Shown: in pieces, positions 35,991 through 44,993 of the stretch
Numbering within the stretch: position 1 is the first letter of the stretch
Layout of the letters: each line of letters starts with the position of its first letter
Assembly (NCBI GenBank): GCA_903895845.1
Contig: CAITVK010000138.1
Coordinates: 1 to 53,330, forward strand
Reading direction: 5' to 3'
DNA: 53,330 bases
Origin: an uncultured Chitinophagaceae bacterium
GTDB taxonomy: Bacteria > Bacteroidota > Bacteroidia > Chitinophagales > Chitinophagaceae
Notes under the pieces: model-generated
Told to the model about the DNA's origin: nothing
The model's database searches: none
Seen by the model: only the letters and a program-made list of their open reading frames with translations
Position numbers and translations under genes: made by a program

Positions 35991-37862
35991 AATTGCTACA
36001 AAGATTGTTTCCTGAGGTTCATCTCTCGTAAGTTGCAGACGATACAGCTCGGCATAATAGCCTTCTTTCCCCATCAATTCTTCGTGCGTACCTTCTTCCA
36101 CAATCGCACCTTCCTCAATCACCACAATCTTATCAAATCTAAAAGTAGAAAAGATCCGATGGGTGATGATGATTGCAGTCTTCTGTTCGAGGTATTGGTA
36201 GAAATTATTGATAATTGTACTTTCAGTCTTTGCATCCACCGCACTAAGGCAGTCATCAAACACCACAATCTCAGGATTTTTTATCAGGCTACGAGCGATA
36301 GAAATACGCTGTTTCTGTCCGCCACTCAAGGTCACACCACGCTCCCCAATCATGGTTTCATATCCCTTATCAAAGCCTAGTATTTCCTGATGAATGCTCG
36401 CAAACCTTGCAGCCTCTTCTATTTTCTCTTGCGATGGTTTATTGGCCAATCCAAAACCAATATTATTAGAAACAGAATCACTAAATAAGAAAACATCTTG
36501 TGGCACATAGCTGATTCCGTTCCTCAATTTGCTTAGGGAAATATTGGCAATATCATTATTCCCAATAGAAATACTACCCTGATCGGGATTGTAGAAATGC
36601 AATAACAATTGCGCCAGCGTAGACTTGCCGCTTCCTGTCTTTCCAATTATCAAAACCTTCTGTCCTTCCTTAATAGTCAGGTTGAAATTACTGATGGCCT
36701 TAATGCCCGTGTGGGCGTAAGTGAAAGAAACATTATTGAAAACAATATCACCCTTTAGAGCATCTAGTTGTACCGCTTTTGAACTATCTACTATGGCAGA
36801 CTTGGTATCCAGAAACTCATTCAAACGCTTTTGAGAGGCAGCCCCACGTTGAATCATACTTGCCGTCCAGCCAAGCGCCATCACGGGAAAAGTGAGTAGG
36901 TTTACATAGATTACAAACTCGGTAATAGTACCTGCACTAACGGCTGGAGAATGACCAGAAACGTGGTACCACCCTCCTATTGCAATCGTCAACAAGGTAC
37001 TGATACCAATCAACAAAGCCATTGAAGGAAAATAGACAGCCTCCACCTTTGCGAGACTGATTGCATTCTTTTTATACAGGTTACTATTGTCATTAAAGAA
37101 CCCCATCATAGCCTTCTCCTGAACAAAAGATTTAATAACCCTGATGCCCGAGTAACTTTCTTGGGCAGTAGTGGTCAATCCTGACAGCAAAGCCTGAATG
37201 CGCTCACTTTTTTTATTGATGATGGTATTTACCGAATAGATGGTAATCGTTAGTATGGGTAATGGCGCCAATACATAAAGTGTCAACTCCACATTCTCCT
37301 TCAGCATAAAATAGACACTGAAGCTAATAGTTGCAGTCAGGTTTATTACATACATCACGGCAGGTCCGGTATACATTCTCACTTTACTTATATCCTCAGA
37401 AATACGATTCATCAGATCACCAGTACTATGCACTTTATAAAAGCCCGCATCCAGTTGCTGATAGTGTTGATAGACTTCATTCTTCTGGTCGTATTCAATA
37501 TGCCGGCTCATTACAATGATAGTCTGCCGCATCAAGAACATAAAGAAGCCCCCCAACAAAGCCAATACCAATAAGGTGATGCCGCTAAAGACAATCATTC
37601 TGCCAAAAGAGATGTTGCCATCCTCCACCCAAACAATCAGTTGTTTCACCAATACATCGTAGTTAGCGTTTCGTGGAGCGTGTTTGGCAATGGGCAATCC
37701 ATTCTGCATTTTGATAGCTTGGGTCACCTTATCAACCACATAGCCAGACACCTGAGGAGCCAGGATTCTGAAATAGTTGGAAAGTATAATAAATAAGATG
37801 CCCAACCCAAAGCGAGTTCTGTATTTCCAGAAGTATTTATTGATTGCTGCTAGGTGTTTCAA
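35988..37862 (-). CDS. ABC exporter with altered Walker B
   Basis: The 624-aa fused permease/ATPase has six TM helices in the first 340 residues and an extended first loop (about 50-80). Walker A is GKTGSGKS (407-414), the signature LSGGQ (512-516), and the H-loop is ITHR (H568). The catalytic Glu after Walker B is Asp: VVFDDCLSAVD, D537. In ABC exporters this often marks one half of a heterodimer with one weak ATP site, as in MdlA-type subunits. The start is TTG at 37862, with an exact -7 element 15 bp upstream. No partner half is adjacent, though another exporter sits at 22332. Confidence 0.9.
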   Translation of the reverse strand: MKHLAAINKYFWKYRTRFGLGILFIILSNYFRILAPQVSGYVVDKVTQAIKMQNGLPIAKHAPRNANYDVLVKQLIVWVEDGNISFGRMIVFSGITLLVLALLGGFFMFLMRQTIIVMSRHIEYDQKNEVYQHYQQLDAGFYKVHSTGDLMNRISEDISKVRMYTGPAVMYVINLTATISFSVYFMLKENVELTLYVLAPLPILTITIYSVNTIINKKSERIQALLSGLTTTAQESYSGIRVIKSFVQEKAMMGFFNDNSNLYKKNAISLAKVEAVYFPSMALLIGISTLLTIAIGGWYHVSGHSPAVSAGTITEFVIYVNLLTFPVMALGWTASMIQRGAASQKRLNEFLDTKSAIVDSSKAVQLDALKGDIVFNNVSFTYAHTGIKAISNFNLTIKEGQKVLIIGKTGSGKSTLAQLLLHFYNPDQGSISIGNNDIANISLSKLRNGISYVPQDVFLFSDSVSNNIGFGLANKPSQEKIEEAARFASIHQEILGFDKGYETMIGERGVTLSGGQKQRISIARSLIKNPEIVVFDDCLSAVDAKTESTIINNFYQYLEQKTAIIITHRIFSTFRFDKIVVIEEGAIVEEGTHEELMGKEGYYAELYRLQLTRDEPQETIFVAI

Positions 37863-37876
37863 ATTGTATATTTTGG

Positions 37877-37884
37877 CAAATGTA
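37877..37884 (-). promoter_or_regulatory. -7 element of the ABC exporter gene
   Basis: TACATTTG on the minus strand is an exact TAnnTTTG match followed by C, 15 bp upstream of the TTG start. Confidence 0.6.
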
Positions 37885-37942
37885 ATAGAACTGATATTAA
37901 TTTTATTTGGCTATTAACTTCCATACCCTTTATTTTGCACCC

Positions 37943-38030
<88 letters not shown>

Positions 38031-38036
38031 AAAACT

Positions 38037-38071
38037 AAAAAACGCCGCAATTATATTATTGCGGCGTTTTT
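38037..38071 (+). terminator. Rho-independent terminator after tRNA-Ser
   Basis: AAAACGCCGCAA pairs with TTGCGGCGTTTTT around an 8-nt loop, with a T-run, 7 bp after the tRNA end. Confidence 0.92.
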
Positions 38072-38104
38072 GTTTGTCTGAGGAGGTAATCAAAATTTAG
38101 AACC

Positions 38105-38330
38105 GAAGTTGTTTAAACTTCTTTATGTAATAAAACTGATTCCAACAGTTAATGATTTTGGCTAAAAAAACAAAAAAGTGGGAATCATCAAAGAAGATAA
38201 AGACCGTCATTTAATTATTCTTTTTTTAGGTGTAAGAAAACGGGGCTTTGAGTAGAAGGCATGTTTGGCAAAAGTTTTCTTACTAGTGCCTAAGCGTATT
38301 AAAACAGCTTGTCAGTGGCGGTTGAGAGGA
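38105..38330 (+). mobile_element. 5' fragment of the same IS5-family element
   Basis: The left terminal repeat GAAGTTGTTTAAACTTC (38105-38121) is followed by sequence parallel to 75-279 of the first copy. Translated, 38215-38330 gives about 39 residues close to the start of the transposase (LIIxFLxVxKRGF ... KTxCQWR), with one in-frame TAG. Similarity stops sharply after CAGTGGCGG, where unrelated sequence begins. Only the left quarter of the IS is left. Confidence 0.85.
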
Positions 38331-38335
38331 GGAAT

Positions 38336-38424
38336 TGGATGAGATAAAGGCGTATTACGAAGGATTTACAACGGAGAGAAGCCCAATAGAACTGATTAAT
38401 TATCACGAGAAGTACCCGGTGTAA
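38336..38424 (+). pseudogene. Truncated 3' end of an unidentified gene
   Basis: Directly after the IS fragment, a frame of 28 sense codons runs to TAA at 38422, reading EEELDEIKAYYEG then FTTERSPIELINYHEKYPV. Composition and codon use look coding, but there is no start and a stop lies just upstream. It is most simply the tail of a gene cut by insertion or deletion at the IS. I do not recognise the parent protein. Array D starts 4 bp after its stop codon. Confidence 0.5.
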
Positions 38425-38428
38425 CGCG

Positions 38429-38638
38429 TTTATATACTTCCGTCCAACATTTATATCTCTTTTCCCAACTTTTATATATAAATCTCTGGCTTTTATATAT
38501 CTCCATCCAAGATTTATATCTATTTTCTCAACTTTTATATATAAATCTCCAGCTTTTATATATGTTTTCCGAACATTTATATATGTTTTTCCAACTTTTA
38601 TATATAAATGTGAAACTTTTAGGTATTAATATATGAGG
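38429..38638. repeat. 21-bp tandem array D
   Basis: TTTATAT starts at 38429, 38450, 38471, 38492, 38513, 38534, 38555, 38576 and 38597, with a last variant at 38618: every step is exactly 21 bp over ten units. The unit is close to TTTATATATAAATCTCCAACT. The array fills the space between the truncated gene tail and the 3' end of the rfaE2-like gene. Confidence 0.96.
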
Positions 38639-38657
38639 AAGGCTTTTTGATTGATTT

Positions 38658-39152
38658 CTACCCCAGCCTTCTTATCTTTTCGATGATACCTGTCGTAGAA
38701 AAGCCTTGCACTATCGGATTGATAACAACCCTTCCGCCATTAGCCATTACTTCTTTTGCACCCACAATCTGTTCTATGGTATAGTCGCCACCTTTCACTA
38801 AAACATCGGGCAGAATAGTGGAAATCAGGTTTAATGGCGTATCTTCTTCAAATATTACAACGGCATCCACTATTGCCAAACTAGCCAACAATAATGCCCT
38901 GCTTTGTTCATTATTAATTGGGCGCTCCTCTCCTTTCAATCTTTTGGTACTAGCATCGCTATTTACCCCAACAATCAATAAATCGGCCTCTCTAGCCGCT
39001 TGAGATAACGAAAATATATGTCCTTCGTGCAGGATATCGAAACAACCATTGGTAAAAGAAATGGTCTGACCTTTCAAACGCCATCCATTTACCGCCGACA
39101 TCAAAGTTGGAAGGGTATATATCTTAGTTGCTATTGCATCAATTTGTTTCAT
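38658..39152 (-). CDS. rfaE2: Heptose 1-phosphate adenylyltransferase (RfaE2-type)
   Basis: The 164-aa nucleotidyltransferase matches the C-terminal half of HldE and stand-alone RfaE2. It holds GCFDILHEGH (H42-x-x-H45), GVNSDASTKRLKG, RPINNEQSRALLLASLAIVDAVVIFEEDTP and the STT loop near the end (GFSTTGIIEKI). It forms ADP-D-glycero-beta-D-manno-heptose for LPS core. The kinase half (RfaE1) is not in the window. Its start overlaps the end of the flippase-like gene by 14 bp, so the two are translationally linked. Confidence 0.93.
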   Translation of the reverse strand: MKQIDAIATKIYTLPTLMSAVNGWRLKGQTISFTNGCFDILHEGHIFSLSQAAREADLLIVGVNSDASTKRLKGEERPINNEQSRALLLASLAIVDAVVIFEEDTPLNLISTILPDVLVKGGDYTIEQIVGAKEVMANGGRVVINPIVQGFSTTGIIEKIRRLG

Positions 39153-40155
39153 CTGTAAGTGTTTTTTTATTGTACCAAGGAAGTAATCCCAAACATATAG
39201 AACCTACTATTACTACTATCAGAAATTGAGCGAACCATTGCAAAGTACCATTGGCATATCCAATTTCAAAAGGAATATCATTCTTCTCCAATACTTTGGC
39301 TAGGAAAAAAGCATAAGCACCGATGCCCCCCGGCGTTACAATCATACCAATACTAGCAAATGCAAGGGCAGACAAAGCAGCACCTAATCCAAGGCCAGAA
39401 GTTCCCTGCGTAGCATATAATCCCACCCAGGTTCCTGCAACATACAAACCCCAGATGCCAACAGTACAAGCAAGGAATCTGGTTTTTTGTTTTAAATACC
39501 TAATTGCAGACAGTCCTTCCCAGATACCTTTTAGTATTTTTTCGATTGCTATAACAATTGTAAGGTGTGCAAACTGCTTGAAGAAAGCTTTGATTACCAA
39601 GATGAGGACACCCAGAATTGCGATGATAATGGCTACTTTAGTCCAGGAGAAAGTGCCGTTTTTATTGGCAAACAACTCAAGAACCAATTGTTTACCATAT
39701 TCCCCAATTACCTCATATTGCGACACAAAAGCCAGAATAAAAACAATACCCAAACACACCACATCTACCGCACGCTCTACTACTATGGTACCTACCAATT
39801 TTTCGGCAGGCACTTTTTCATATTTTGCCAACAAAGTACATTTCAAAACCTCACCCAAGCGTGGAACAGCCAGATTAGCGAGATAGCCAATCATTACCGC
39901 AAAGAAAGTATTGGCGAGCCGAGGTTTATATCCCATTGGCAGCATTAATGTATTCCAACGGATGGCTCTAAGGAGATGACTGGTAGAAAGGATTACAAAA
40001 ACAGGTATTAACAACCAAAAGTTAGATGTTACGAGTGCTCTCTTAAATTCAGCCCATTTATTGTCCGGAATCTGATGCAAACTCCACCATACCAAGAAAA
40101 TACCTATCCCAAAAAAGAGGATATACTTTATGCTATTGGCTATTTTCTTGTTCAT
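39139..40155 (-). CDS. Flippase-like membrane protein (LPG-synthase TM family)
   Basis: The 338-aa protein has about eight TM helices and the family motifs SHLLRAIRWNTLMLPMG (near 58-74), GYLANLAVPRLGEVLKCTLLAKYE (near 90-113), VVERAVDVVCLG, and the C-terminal PGGIGAYAFFLAKVL. It lacks the soluble synthase domain of MprF, so it is a UPF0104-type flippase domain only. Being in a message with a heptose nucleotidyltransferase suggests an envelope-lipid role, which is inference. 46 bp separate it from panD upstream. Confidence 0.85.
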   Translation of the reverse strand: MNKKIANSIKYILFFGIGIFLVWWSLHQIPDNKWAEFKRALVTSNFWLLIPVFVILSTSHLLRAIRWNTLMLPMGYKPRLANTFFAVMIGYLANLAVPRLGEVLKCTLLAKYEKVPAEKLVGTIVVERAVDVVCLGIVFILAFVSQYEVIGEYGKQLVLELFANKNGTFSWTKVAIIIAILGVLILVIKAFFKQFAHLTIVIAIEKILKGIWEGLSAIRYLKQKTRFLACTVGIWGLYVAGTWVGLYATQGTSGLGLGAALSALAFASIGMIVTPGGIGAYAFFLAKVLEKNDIPFEIGYANGTLQWFAQFLIVVIVGSICLGLLPWYNKKTLTDETN

Positions 40156-40201
40156 TATGACAATTTAGTTGTTGAAGGCGGCAAGTTACTAACCTATCGT
40201 T

Positions 40202-40546
40202 TTATAATTTATTCCCTTCTTTAGGAAAAACAATTGTGGGTTTAAATGTTTTAGCAGCTTCAAAGTCCATTTGTGCGTACGAAATAATGACTACCACATC
40301 TCCCACTGCACCTTTCCGTGCTGCGGGACCATTGAGGCAAATAACGCCACTACCTCTCTTCCCTTTGATAATATATGTTTCAATCCGCTCGCCATTGTTG
40401 GCATTCACCACTTGTATCTTCTCGTTCTCAATTAAATTAGCGGCTTCCATCAGTCCTTCATCAATTGTGAGGCTGCCCACATAGTTCAAATTCGCTTCTG
40501 TAATCACTGCCCTGTGAATCTTCGATTTCAGTATCTCTATCTGCAT
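40202..40546 (-). CDS. panD: Aspartate 1-decarboxylase
   Basis: Counted from the ATG at 40546 the product has 114 aa and the self-cleavage site is G24-S25 (YVGSLT), the same numbering as E. coli PanD; the longer frame (start 40555) would shift it by three and overlaps the -7 element. The S25-derived pyruvoyl group decarboxylates aspartate to beta-alanine for pantothenate. Y-site and [29 protein letters not shown] are conserved. It lies 43 bp after panC, its pathway partner, and has its own promoter element. Confidence 0.97.
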   Translation of the reverse strand: MQIEILKSKIHRAVITEANLNYVGSLTIDEGLMEAANLIENEKIQVVNANNGERIETYIIKGKRGSGVICLNGPAARKGAVGDVVVIISYAQMDFEAAKTFKPTIVFPKEGNKL

Positions 40547-40552
40547 ACGTCG

Positions 40553-40560
40553 CAAAAGTA
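40553..40560 (-). promoter_or_regulatory. -7 element directly before panD
   Basis: TACTTTTG on the minus strand is an exact match followed by C. The ATG at 40546 is 6 bp further on, so a transcript from here would begin at about the start codon. This supports 40546 as the start. Confidence 0.65.
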
Positions 40561-40589
40561 AGGAGAGAAAGTGTTAAGGATTTCCTTTG

Positions 40590-41435
40590 TCAGGAAATAA
40601 CCATGTTATCTATCAGTCTAACCCCCTCAATAAAGGCAGCTACCAACACCACTGTCGAAGTAGTTGGGGTATAATCTGTAATCGTTTCAAGGCTCGCTGC
40701 ATCGCATATCTCTACATAATCAACGGCGCTGAATCCCTGTTGAAGTAATGAAGTTTCTACCTGATTTTTCAAATCTACCAAAGGCAACCGGGCAATATTT
40801 TCTTTAATAAACAATAAAGAATTATAAATAGCAATCGCTGCAACTTTCCCGCTGTCAGACAAGCGTATGTTTCTGCTACTCATGGCTAGCCCACTATTTT
40901 CCCTGAGTGTAGGGCAAACGATAAGCTGTGTATTATAATTTTTTAGTTGAATTAGTTTTTGAAGCACCATACATTGCTGATAATCTTTCTGTCCCAGATA
41001 AATGGCGCTAGGCTGAATGATACTTAGCAATCTGTCTACCACCTGACACACTCCCTGAAAGTGTCCCGGTCTATATTTACCTTCCAGCACGGTTTCCAGA
41101 GATCCTAGATTATAATGAGCTAAACTATTTTTATCTGGATAAATTTCTTCTACAGAAGGAAGAAACAAAACATCGCATCCCACGCTTTCAAGTGCGGCAA
41201 TATCAGCTTCGATGGTTGTAGGATATTTCTCAAAGTCCGCTTTATCATTAAACTGTGTTGGGTTCACAAAAATGCTACAAACCGTCAGTTGGTTTTGTTT
41301 CTTGCTCATTTCAAGCAAAGAGATATGTCCATTGTGCAAAGCTCCCATGGTGGGTACAAATCCAATTTGTGCATTTAATTTTCGACAATTTTCAAGGGAT
41401 AAGGAAATATCAATAACTTTTTTATATATAATCAT
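40590..41435 (-). CDS. panC: Pantothenate synthetase
   Basis: The 281-aa protein condenses pantoate and beta-alanine with ATP. It holds VPTMGALHNGHISLL (27-41, the HIGH-like site), FVNPTQFN, LPSVEEIYP, GHFQGVCQVVDRLLSIIQP, GQKDYQQC, and MSSRNIRLS (the KMSKS-like region). Length is normal. It heads the minus-strand group panC-panD-flippase-rfaE2, and is divergent from the starch-synthase-like gene across 106 bp. panB is not in the window. Confidence 0.97.
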   Translation of the reverse strand: MIIYKKVIDISLSLENCRKLNAQIGFVPTMGALHNGHISLLEMSKKQNQLTVCSIFVNPTQFNDKADFEKYPTTIEADIAALESVGCDVLFLPSVEEIYPDKNSLAHYNLGSLETVLEGKYRPGHFQGVCQVVDRLLSIIQPSAIYLGQKDYQQCMVLQKLIQLKNYNTQLIVCPTLRENSGLAMSSRNIRLSDSGKVAAIAIYNSLLFIKENIARLPLVDLKNQVETSLLQQGFSAVDYVEICDAASLETITDYTPTTSTVVLVAAFIEGVRLIDNMVIS

Positions 41436-41489
41436 TCCGTTTGTTTTGCTTATTAATATCAGTAATAACTAACTAGACCCTTTTTTATG

Positions 41490-41497
41490 TAACTTTG
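41490..41497 (+). promoter_or_regulatory. -7 element of the starch-synthase-like gene
   Basis: TAACTTTG matches TAnnTTTG exactly, followed by CC, 44 bp before the start at 41542. No good -33 TTG was found. Confidence 0.55.
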
Positions 41498-41541
41498 CCG
41501 ACTTATTTTCAGGCTACCCATAAAAAAGTACGACTTAATAG

Positions 41542-42354
41542 ATGTCAAAGAAAAGAATTTTATTCATAGCCACAGAAATGTCGCCTTATTTAGAGCTAAC
41601 GGAGTTCTCTGAAATTGTAAACAGATTGGCTATCAAAAGCAATGAGACCGGATTGGAGGTTCGTTGCATTATGCCACGTTTTGGAGTTATCAATGAACGT
41701 AGGCACAGGCTGCACGAAGTTGTACGACTATCTGGTATCAACATATCTGTAGACAACGACGATTATCCCTTACAGATAAAAGTTGCTTCGTTGCCGAATG
41801 CAAGATTACAGGTTTATTTCCTAGAGAACGAAGATTTCTTTAAGAGAAAACAAATCTTTCATGATGATGAAGAGAAGTGGTTTGATGATAATGGCTTGAG
41901 GGCCATCTTCTTCTGCAAGGGTGCATTGGAAACTGTAAAGAAATTTGGATGGGCACCTGATGTTATACATTGTAGTGGCTGGATGAGTAGCCTAGCTCCT
42001 GTTTATATCAGAACAGCTTACAAAAGAGAACCTGTCTTTGGAAACAGTAAAATTGTTTTTACAATTGGCGAAAATACTTTTGAAGATAAATTTCCAGCAG
42101 ATTTCATCAAGAAAGCGTTGATTAATGCCAATATCAAAGAAAAAGATCTGGAACCATTTAAAGAGCTTAACAATACAGCGCTTTACAGAGGCGGAGCAAC
42201 TTATGCTGACGCGATTACTTTTGGTGCCGAAGAACCCAACAGTGTTTTGGTATCTGAATTTGCAAAAGCTAAAGGAAAAAGAATCGTAAACTTCAAGGGG
42301 TGGGATACAGACTTATCAGAATATCTGGAGTTGTACAACGAACTTGCAATCTAA
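41542..42354 (+). CDS. Glycogen/starch synthase catalytic N-domain protein
   Basis: The 270-aa protein resembles only the N-terminal Rossmann domain of GT5 glycogen synthases: RILFIATEMSPYLELTEFSEIVN (5-27, where KxGGL is expected), EVRCIMPRFGVI, YFLENEDFF, CKGALETVKKFGWAPDVIHCSGWMSSL. The C-terminal ADP-glucose-binding domain and its E-x7-E motif are absent, and the gene ends cleanly with a normal stop, so this is not an obvious truncation. Short proteins of this type occur in Bacteroidota next to panC, as here. On its own it is unlikely to be a full glucosyltransferase; the role is open. Confidence 0.8.
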   Translation: MSKKRILFIATEMSPYLELTEFSEIVNRLAIKSNETGLEVRCIMPRFGVINERRHRLHEVVRLSGINISVDNDDYPLQIKVASLPNARLQVYFLENEDFFKRKQIFHDDEEKWFDDNGLRAIFFCKGALETVKKFGWAPDVIHCSGWMSSLAPVYIRTAYKREPVFGNSKIVFTIGENTFEDKFPADFIKKALINANIKEKDLEPFKELNNTALYRGGATYADAITFGAEEPNSVLVSEFAKAKGKRIVNFKGWDTDLSEYLELYNELAI

Positions 42355-42406
42355 CTTTATAAATTCAATAGCATTTTATTTGAAGCCTACTATATAGGTG
42401 TGCTAT

Positions 42407-42414
42407 TATATTTG
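42407..42414 (+). promoter_or_regulatory. -7 element of metK
   Basis: TATATTTG, followed by C, matches TAnnTTTG exactly, 22 bp before the metK start. TTTG at 42379-42382 may be the -33 element, with a somewhat long gap of 24 bp. The short leader leaves no room for a SAM riboswitch. Confidence 0.65.
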
Positions 42415-42436
42415 CGGACATAAAAAAAGATAACAG

Positions 42437-43687
42437 ATGCCTTATTTATTTACATCGGAGAGTGTATCCGAGGGACACCCAGACAAAGTTGCTGACCAGA
42501 TATCAGACGCTTTAATTGACAACTTCTTAGCATTCGACCCCGAGTCGAAGGTGGCTTGCGAAACATTGGTTACTACAGGACAAGTAATTTTGGCAGGAGA
42601 GGTAAAGAGTAAATCTTATTTGGATGTTCAGGAAATTGCGCGTGGCGTAATCCGTAAAATCGGTTACACCAAGAGCGAATATATGTTTGAAGCTAACAGT
42701 TGTGGTATCCTATCTGCAATACATGAGCAGAGTGCAGACATCAATCAAGGTGTTGACAAAGCAAATAAAGAAGACCAAGGCGCTGGTGACCAAGGTATGA
42801 TGTTTGGCTATGCAACAAATGAAACCGATGACTATATGCCTCTGGCGCTTGACTTGGCCCACAAAGTATTGATTGAACTAGCTGCATTGCGCAGAGAAAA
42901 TACTGAAATCAAGTACTTGCGTCCAGATGCAAAGAGTCAGGTTACTTTAGAGTATGATGACAATAACAAACCAGTTAGAATAGATGCTATTGTGGTATCT
43001 ACACAACACGACGACTTTGATTCGGAAGAAACAATGCTTGCTAAAATCAAGGAAGACATCATCAAAATATTGATTCCTCGTGTAAAAGTTAAGTATAGCA
43101 AGTTTGCACACTTATTTAATGATGACATCAAGTATCACATCAATCCTACTGGTAAGTTTGTTATTGGTGGCCCACATGGCGATACAGGTTTAACTGGCCG
43201 TAAAATTATCGTTGACACTTATGGTGGAAAGGGTGCACACGGTGGTGGCGCTTTTAGTGGAAAAGATCCGAGTAAAGTAGATAGAAGTGCTGCTTATGCA
43301 ACAAGACATATTGCCAAGAACTTAGTAGCAGCAGGTGTTGCCGAAGAAGTATTGGTACAAGTATCTTATGCAATTGGTGTTGCAAAACCAATGGGTATCT
43401 ACATTAATACTTATGGTACATCTAAGGTTGGCAAGACAGATGGTGAGATTGCAAAGATTGTAGAATCTATTTTTGATATGCGCCCCTACTTTATTGAGCA
43501 ACGTTTGAAATTGCGCAACCCTATCTACAGCGAAACTGCTGCTTATGGTCACATGGGTCGTAAGAATGAAGTGGTAACCAAAGAATTCAAAGATCCACAA
43601 GGTGTTGTTACTACAAAGGAAGTAGAATTGTTTACATGGGAGAAGCTAGACTTTGTTCCTGCGGTTAAGCAAGCTTTCGGATTGTAA
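42437..43687 (+). CDS. metK: S-adenosylmethionine synthetase
   Basis: The 416-aa enzyme makes S-adenosylmethionine from methionine and ATP in the cytoplasm. Signatures: [18 protein letters not shown] (near 10-27), the hexapeptide [33 protein letters not shown], and the P-loop-like [22 protein letters not shown]. Length is close to that of the family (about 380-400) with an extended region around the first insert. Monocistronic, with its own promoter and terminator. Confidence 0.98.
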   Translation: MPYLFTSESVSEGHPDKVADQISDALIDNFLAFDPESKVACETLVTTGQVILAGEVKSKSYLDVQEIARGVIRKIGYTKSEYMFEANSCGILSAIHEQSADINQGVDKANKEDQGAGDQGMMFGYATNETDDYMPLALDLAHKVLIELAALRRENTEIKYLRPDAKSQVTLEYDDNNKPVRIDAIVVSTQHDDFDSEETMLAKIKEDIIKILIPRVKVKYSKFAHLFNDDIKYHINPTGKFVIGGPHGDTGLTGRKIIVDTYGGKGAHGGGAFSGKDPSKVDRSAAYATRHIAKNLVAAGVAEEVLVQVSYAIGVAKPMGIYINTYGTSKVGKTDGEIAKIVESIFDMRPYFIEQRLKLRNPIYSETAAYGHMGRKNEVVTKEFKDPQGVVTTKEVELFTWEKLDFVPAVKQAFGL

Positions 43688-43711
43688 TTTACCAATAAAT
43701 ATAGTCATTAT

Positions 43712-43747
43712 AAAAGGCAGCTAGGTTTTAGCTGCCTTTTTTTTTTG
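43712..43747 (+). terminator. Rho-independent terminator after metK
   Basis: AAAAGGCAGCTA pairs with TAGCTGCCTTTT around a short loop (GGTTT), followed by ten or more T. Confidence 0.93.
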
Positions 43748-43939
43748 CTGTAACGAATACTAAGGGAACTTCCGCCATTACCTGGCCCACCAATGCCCGG
43801 ATCATCAGCCGGGTTTGTGCGTTTACACTTGTGTTTATGCAAAAGCTTATTGCCAGAACTCAGGCTATTGCACCGATTGTTTTTGAAAACAATTAATACT
43901 TTAATATCAATTGAACGATTTTATCTCATTAACACCCCC

Positions 43940-44228
43940 CTTTTACTGACCTCAGTAAGTCTTTTACTGACCTCAGTAAGACCTGTAGTTTACCCAGTAA
44001 CTCTTTTACTGACCTCAGTAAGACCTGTACTTTACTCAGTAAGTCTTTTACTGACCTCAGTAAGACCTGTACTTTACCCAGTAACTCTTTTACTGACCTC
44101 AGTAAGACCTGTACTTTACTCAGTAAGTCTTTTACTGACCTCAGTAAGACCTGTACTTTACCCAGTAACTCTTGTACTGACCTCAGTAAGACCTGTACTT
44201 TGGTCAGTAACTCTTGTACTGACCTAGT
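43940..44228. repeat. 21-bp tandem array E with 42-bp higher order
   Basis: CAGTAA starts at 43953, 43974, 43995, 44016, 44037, 44058, 44079, 44100, 44121, 44142, 44163, 44184 and 44205: thirteen units, all exactly 21 bp apart. Units alternate between two forms (TTACTGACCTCAGTAAG and CTGTACTTTACCCAGTAAC types), giving a 42-bp super-unit. TTACTGA-CC-TCAGTAA within one form is a perfect palindrome. It lies between the 3' ends of metK and the small gene at 44368. An open frame across it (43793-44227) is an effect of the period. Confidence 0.97.
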
Positions 44229-44367
44229 TTAAAGCCCTTTTTAAGTAATCTATACCACCATCATCTACACAAAGAACTCTTCATTATTTAATCAAAAGCC
44301 TTACCAACAAGCACTTTGAGGGTTTCTTCTCCTAAAAAACCAAGGATGCTGCCACACTTAAACACTA

Positions 44368-44667
44368 CTAAATATGGTATTTGCCATTGCTCCGTGTAGT
44401 TCTTGAAGGAGATTCTAGTCGCTGTTGAGCAGTATTGACCAATTCTAAATGTTTGCCTGTAAAAACGAGTGGTTCTTCTTTTTTCTTAATCAAACTAATA
44501 CCTCGCACACCAATCCTTGCCTGTTGGTATGTAAGATTTGAAAATGCATGTGCATCCAGTCGAATAAGTGGAACACTATCACTCGATTGAGAGAACAGGG
44601 GTGTTGAAAATATCAAACAAACTATAGTATTCAGTAGCCAATTTAAATTTTCTAGATTCATTCCCAT
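44368..44667 (-). CDS. Hypothetical small secreted protein
   Basis: I start at ATG 44667 (a second ATG is at 44661), since it opens a signal peptide (MGMNLENLNWLLNTIVCLIFSTPLFSQ). The mature part is about 72 aa (SSDSVPLIRLDAHAFSNLTYQQARIG then VRGISLIKKKEEPLVFTGKH), basic and without Cys or known motif. The frame reaches 44718 but those residues are not signal-like. No family recognised. It could be periplasmic or exported. Confidence is limited by its size and lack of homologue knowledge. Confidence 0.5.
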   Translation of the reverse strand: MGMNLENLNWLLNTIVCLIFSTPLFSQSSDSVPLIRLDAHAFSNLTYQQARIGVRGISLIKKKEEPLVFTGKHLELVNTAQQRLESPSRTTRSNGKYHI

Positions 44668-44993
44668 GCTTTTTAATGTTAGAAATTTTATTGTATTCTG
44701 AAACAACTTCCAATCCAATTCAGACTCTCCTACATTGACTCAGGGTTGTATTTTGCGATTTTTTCATGTTAATACATCTTAATAACCGATTAAAGTTTGA
44801 AACGGGTATAGTAGCCGCAGTTATTAGTCTTGAGTAAAACAGATTAATTAATTCTTATGAAAAAGGATCATAAATAAAAATTAAATACCTAACTTTATCT
44901 TCGTCTATGATTTACACTTTTGTAGCCGAAATCATTTGCTGATGGGAATCAATTTTATTGTCTAAATAAGTTTAACAAGCTCAATATAAGTTT

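Noticed and set aside
42355-42436. SAM riboswitch before metK
   Set aside because: The predicted leader is about 15-20 nt, too short for any known SAM riboswitch, and no conserved core was seen.
43793-44227. Open frame with repeated LLLTSVRPVLYPVT
   Set aside because: It is the 42-bp super-unit of array E read in one frame. No promoter or start context supports it.
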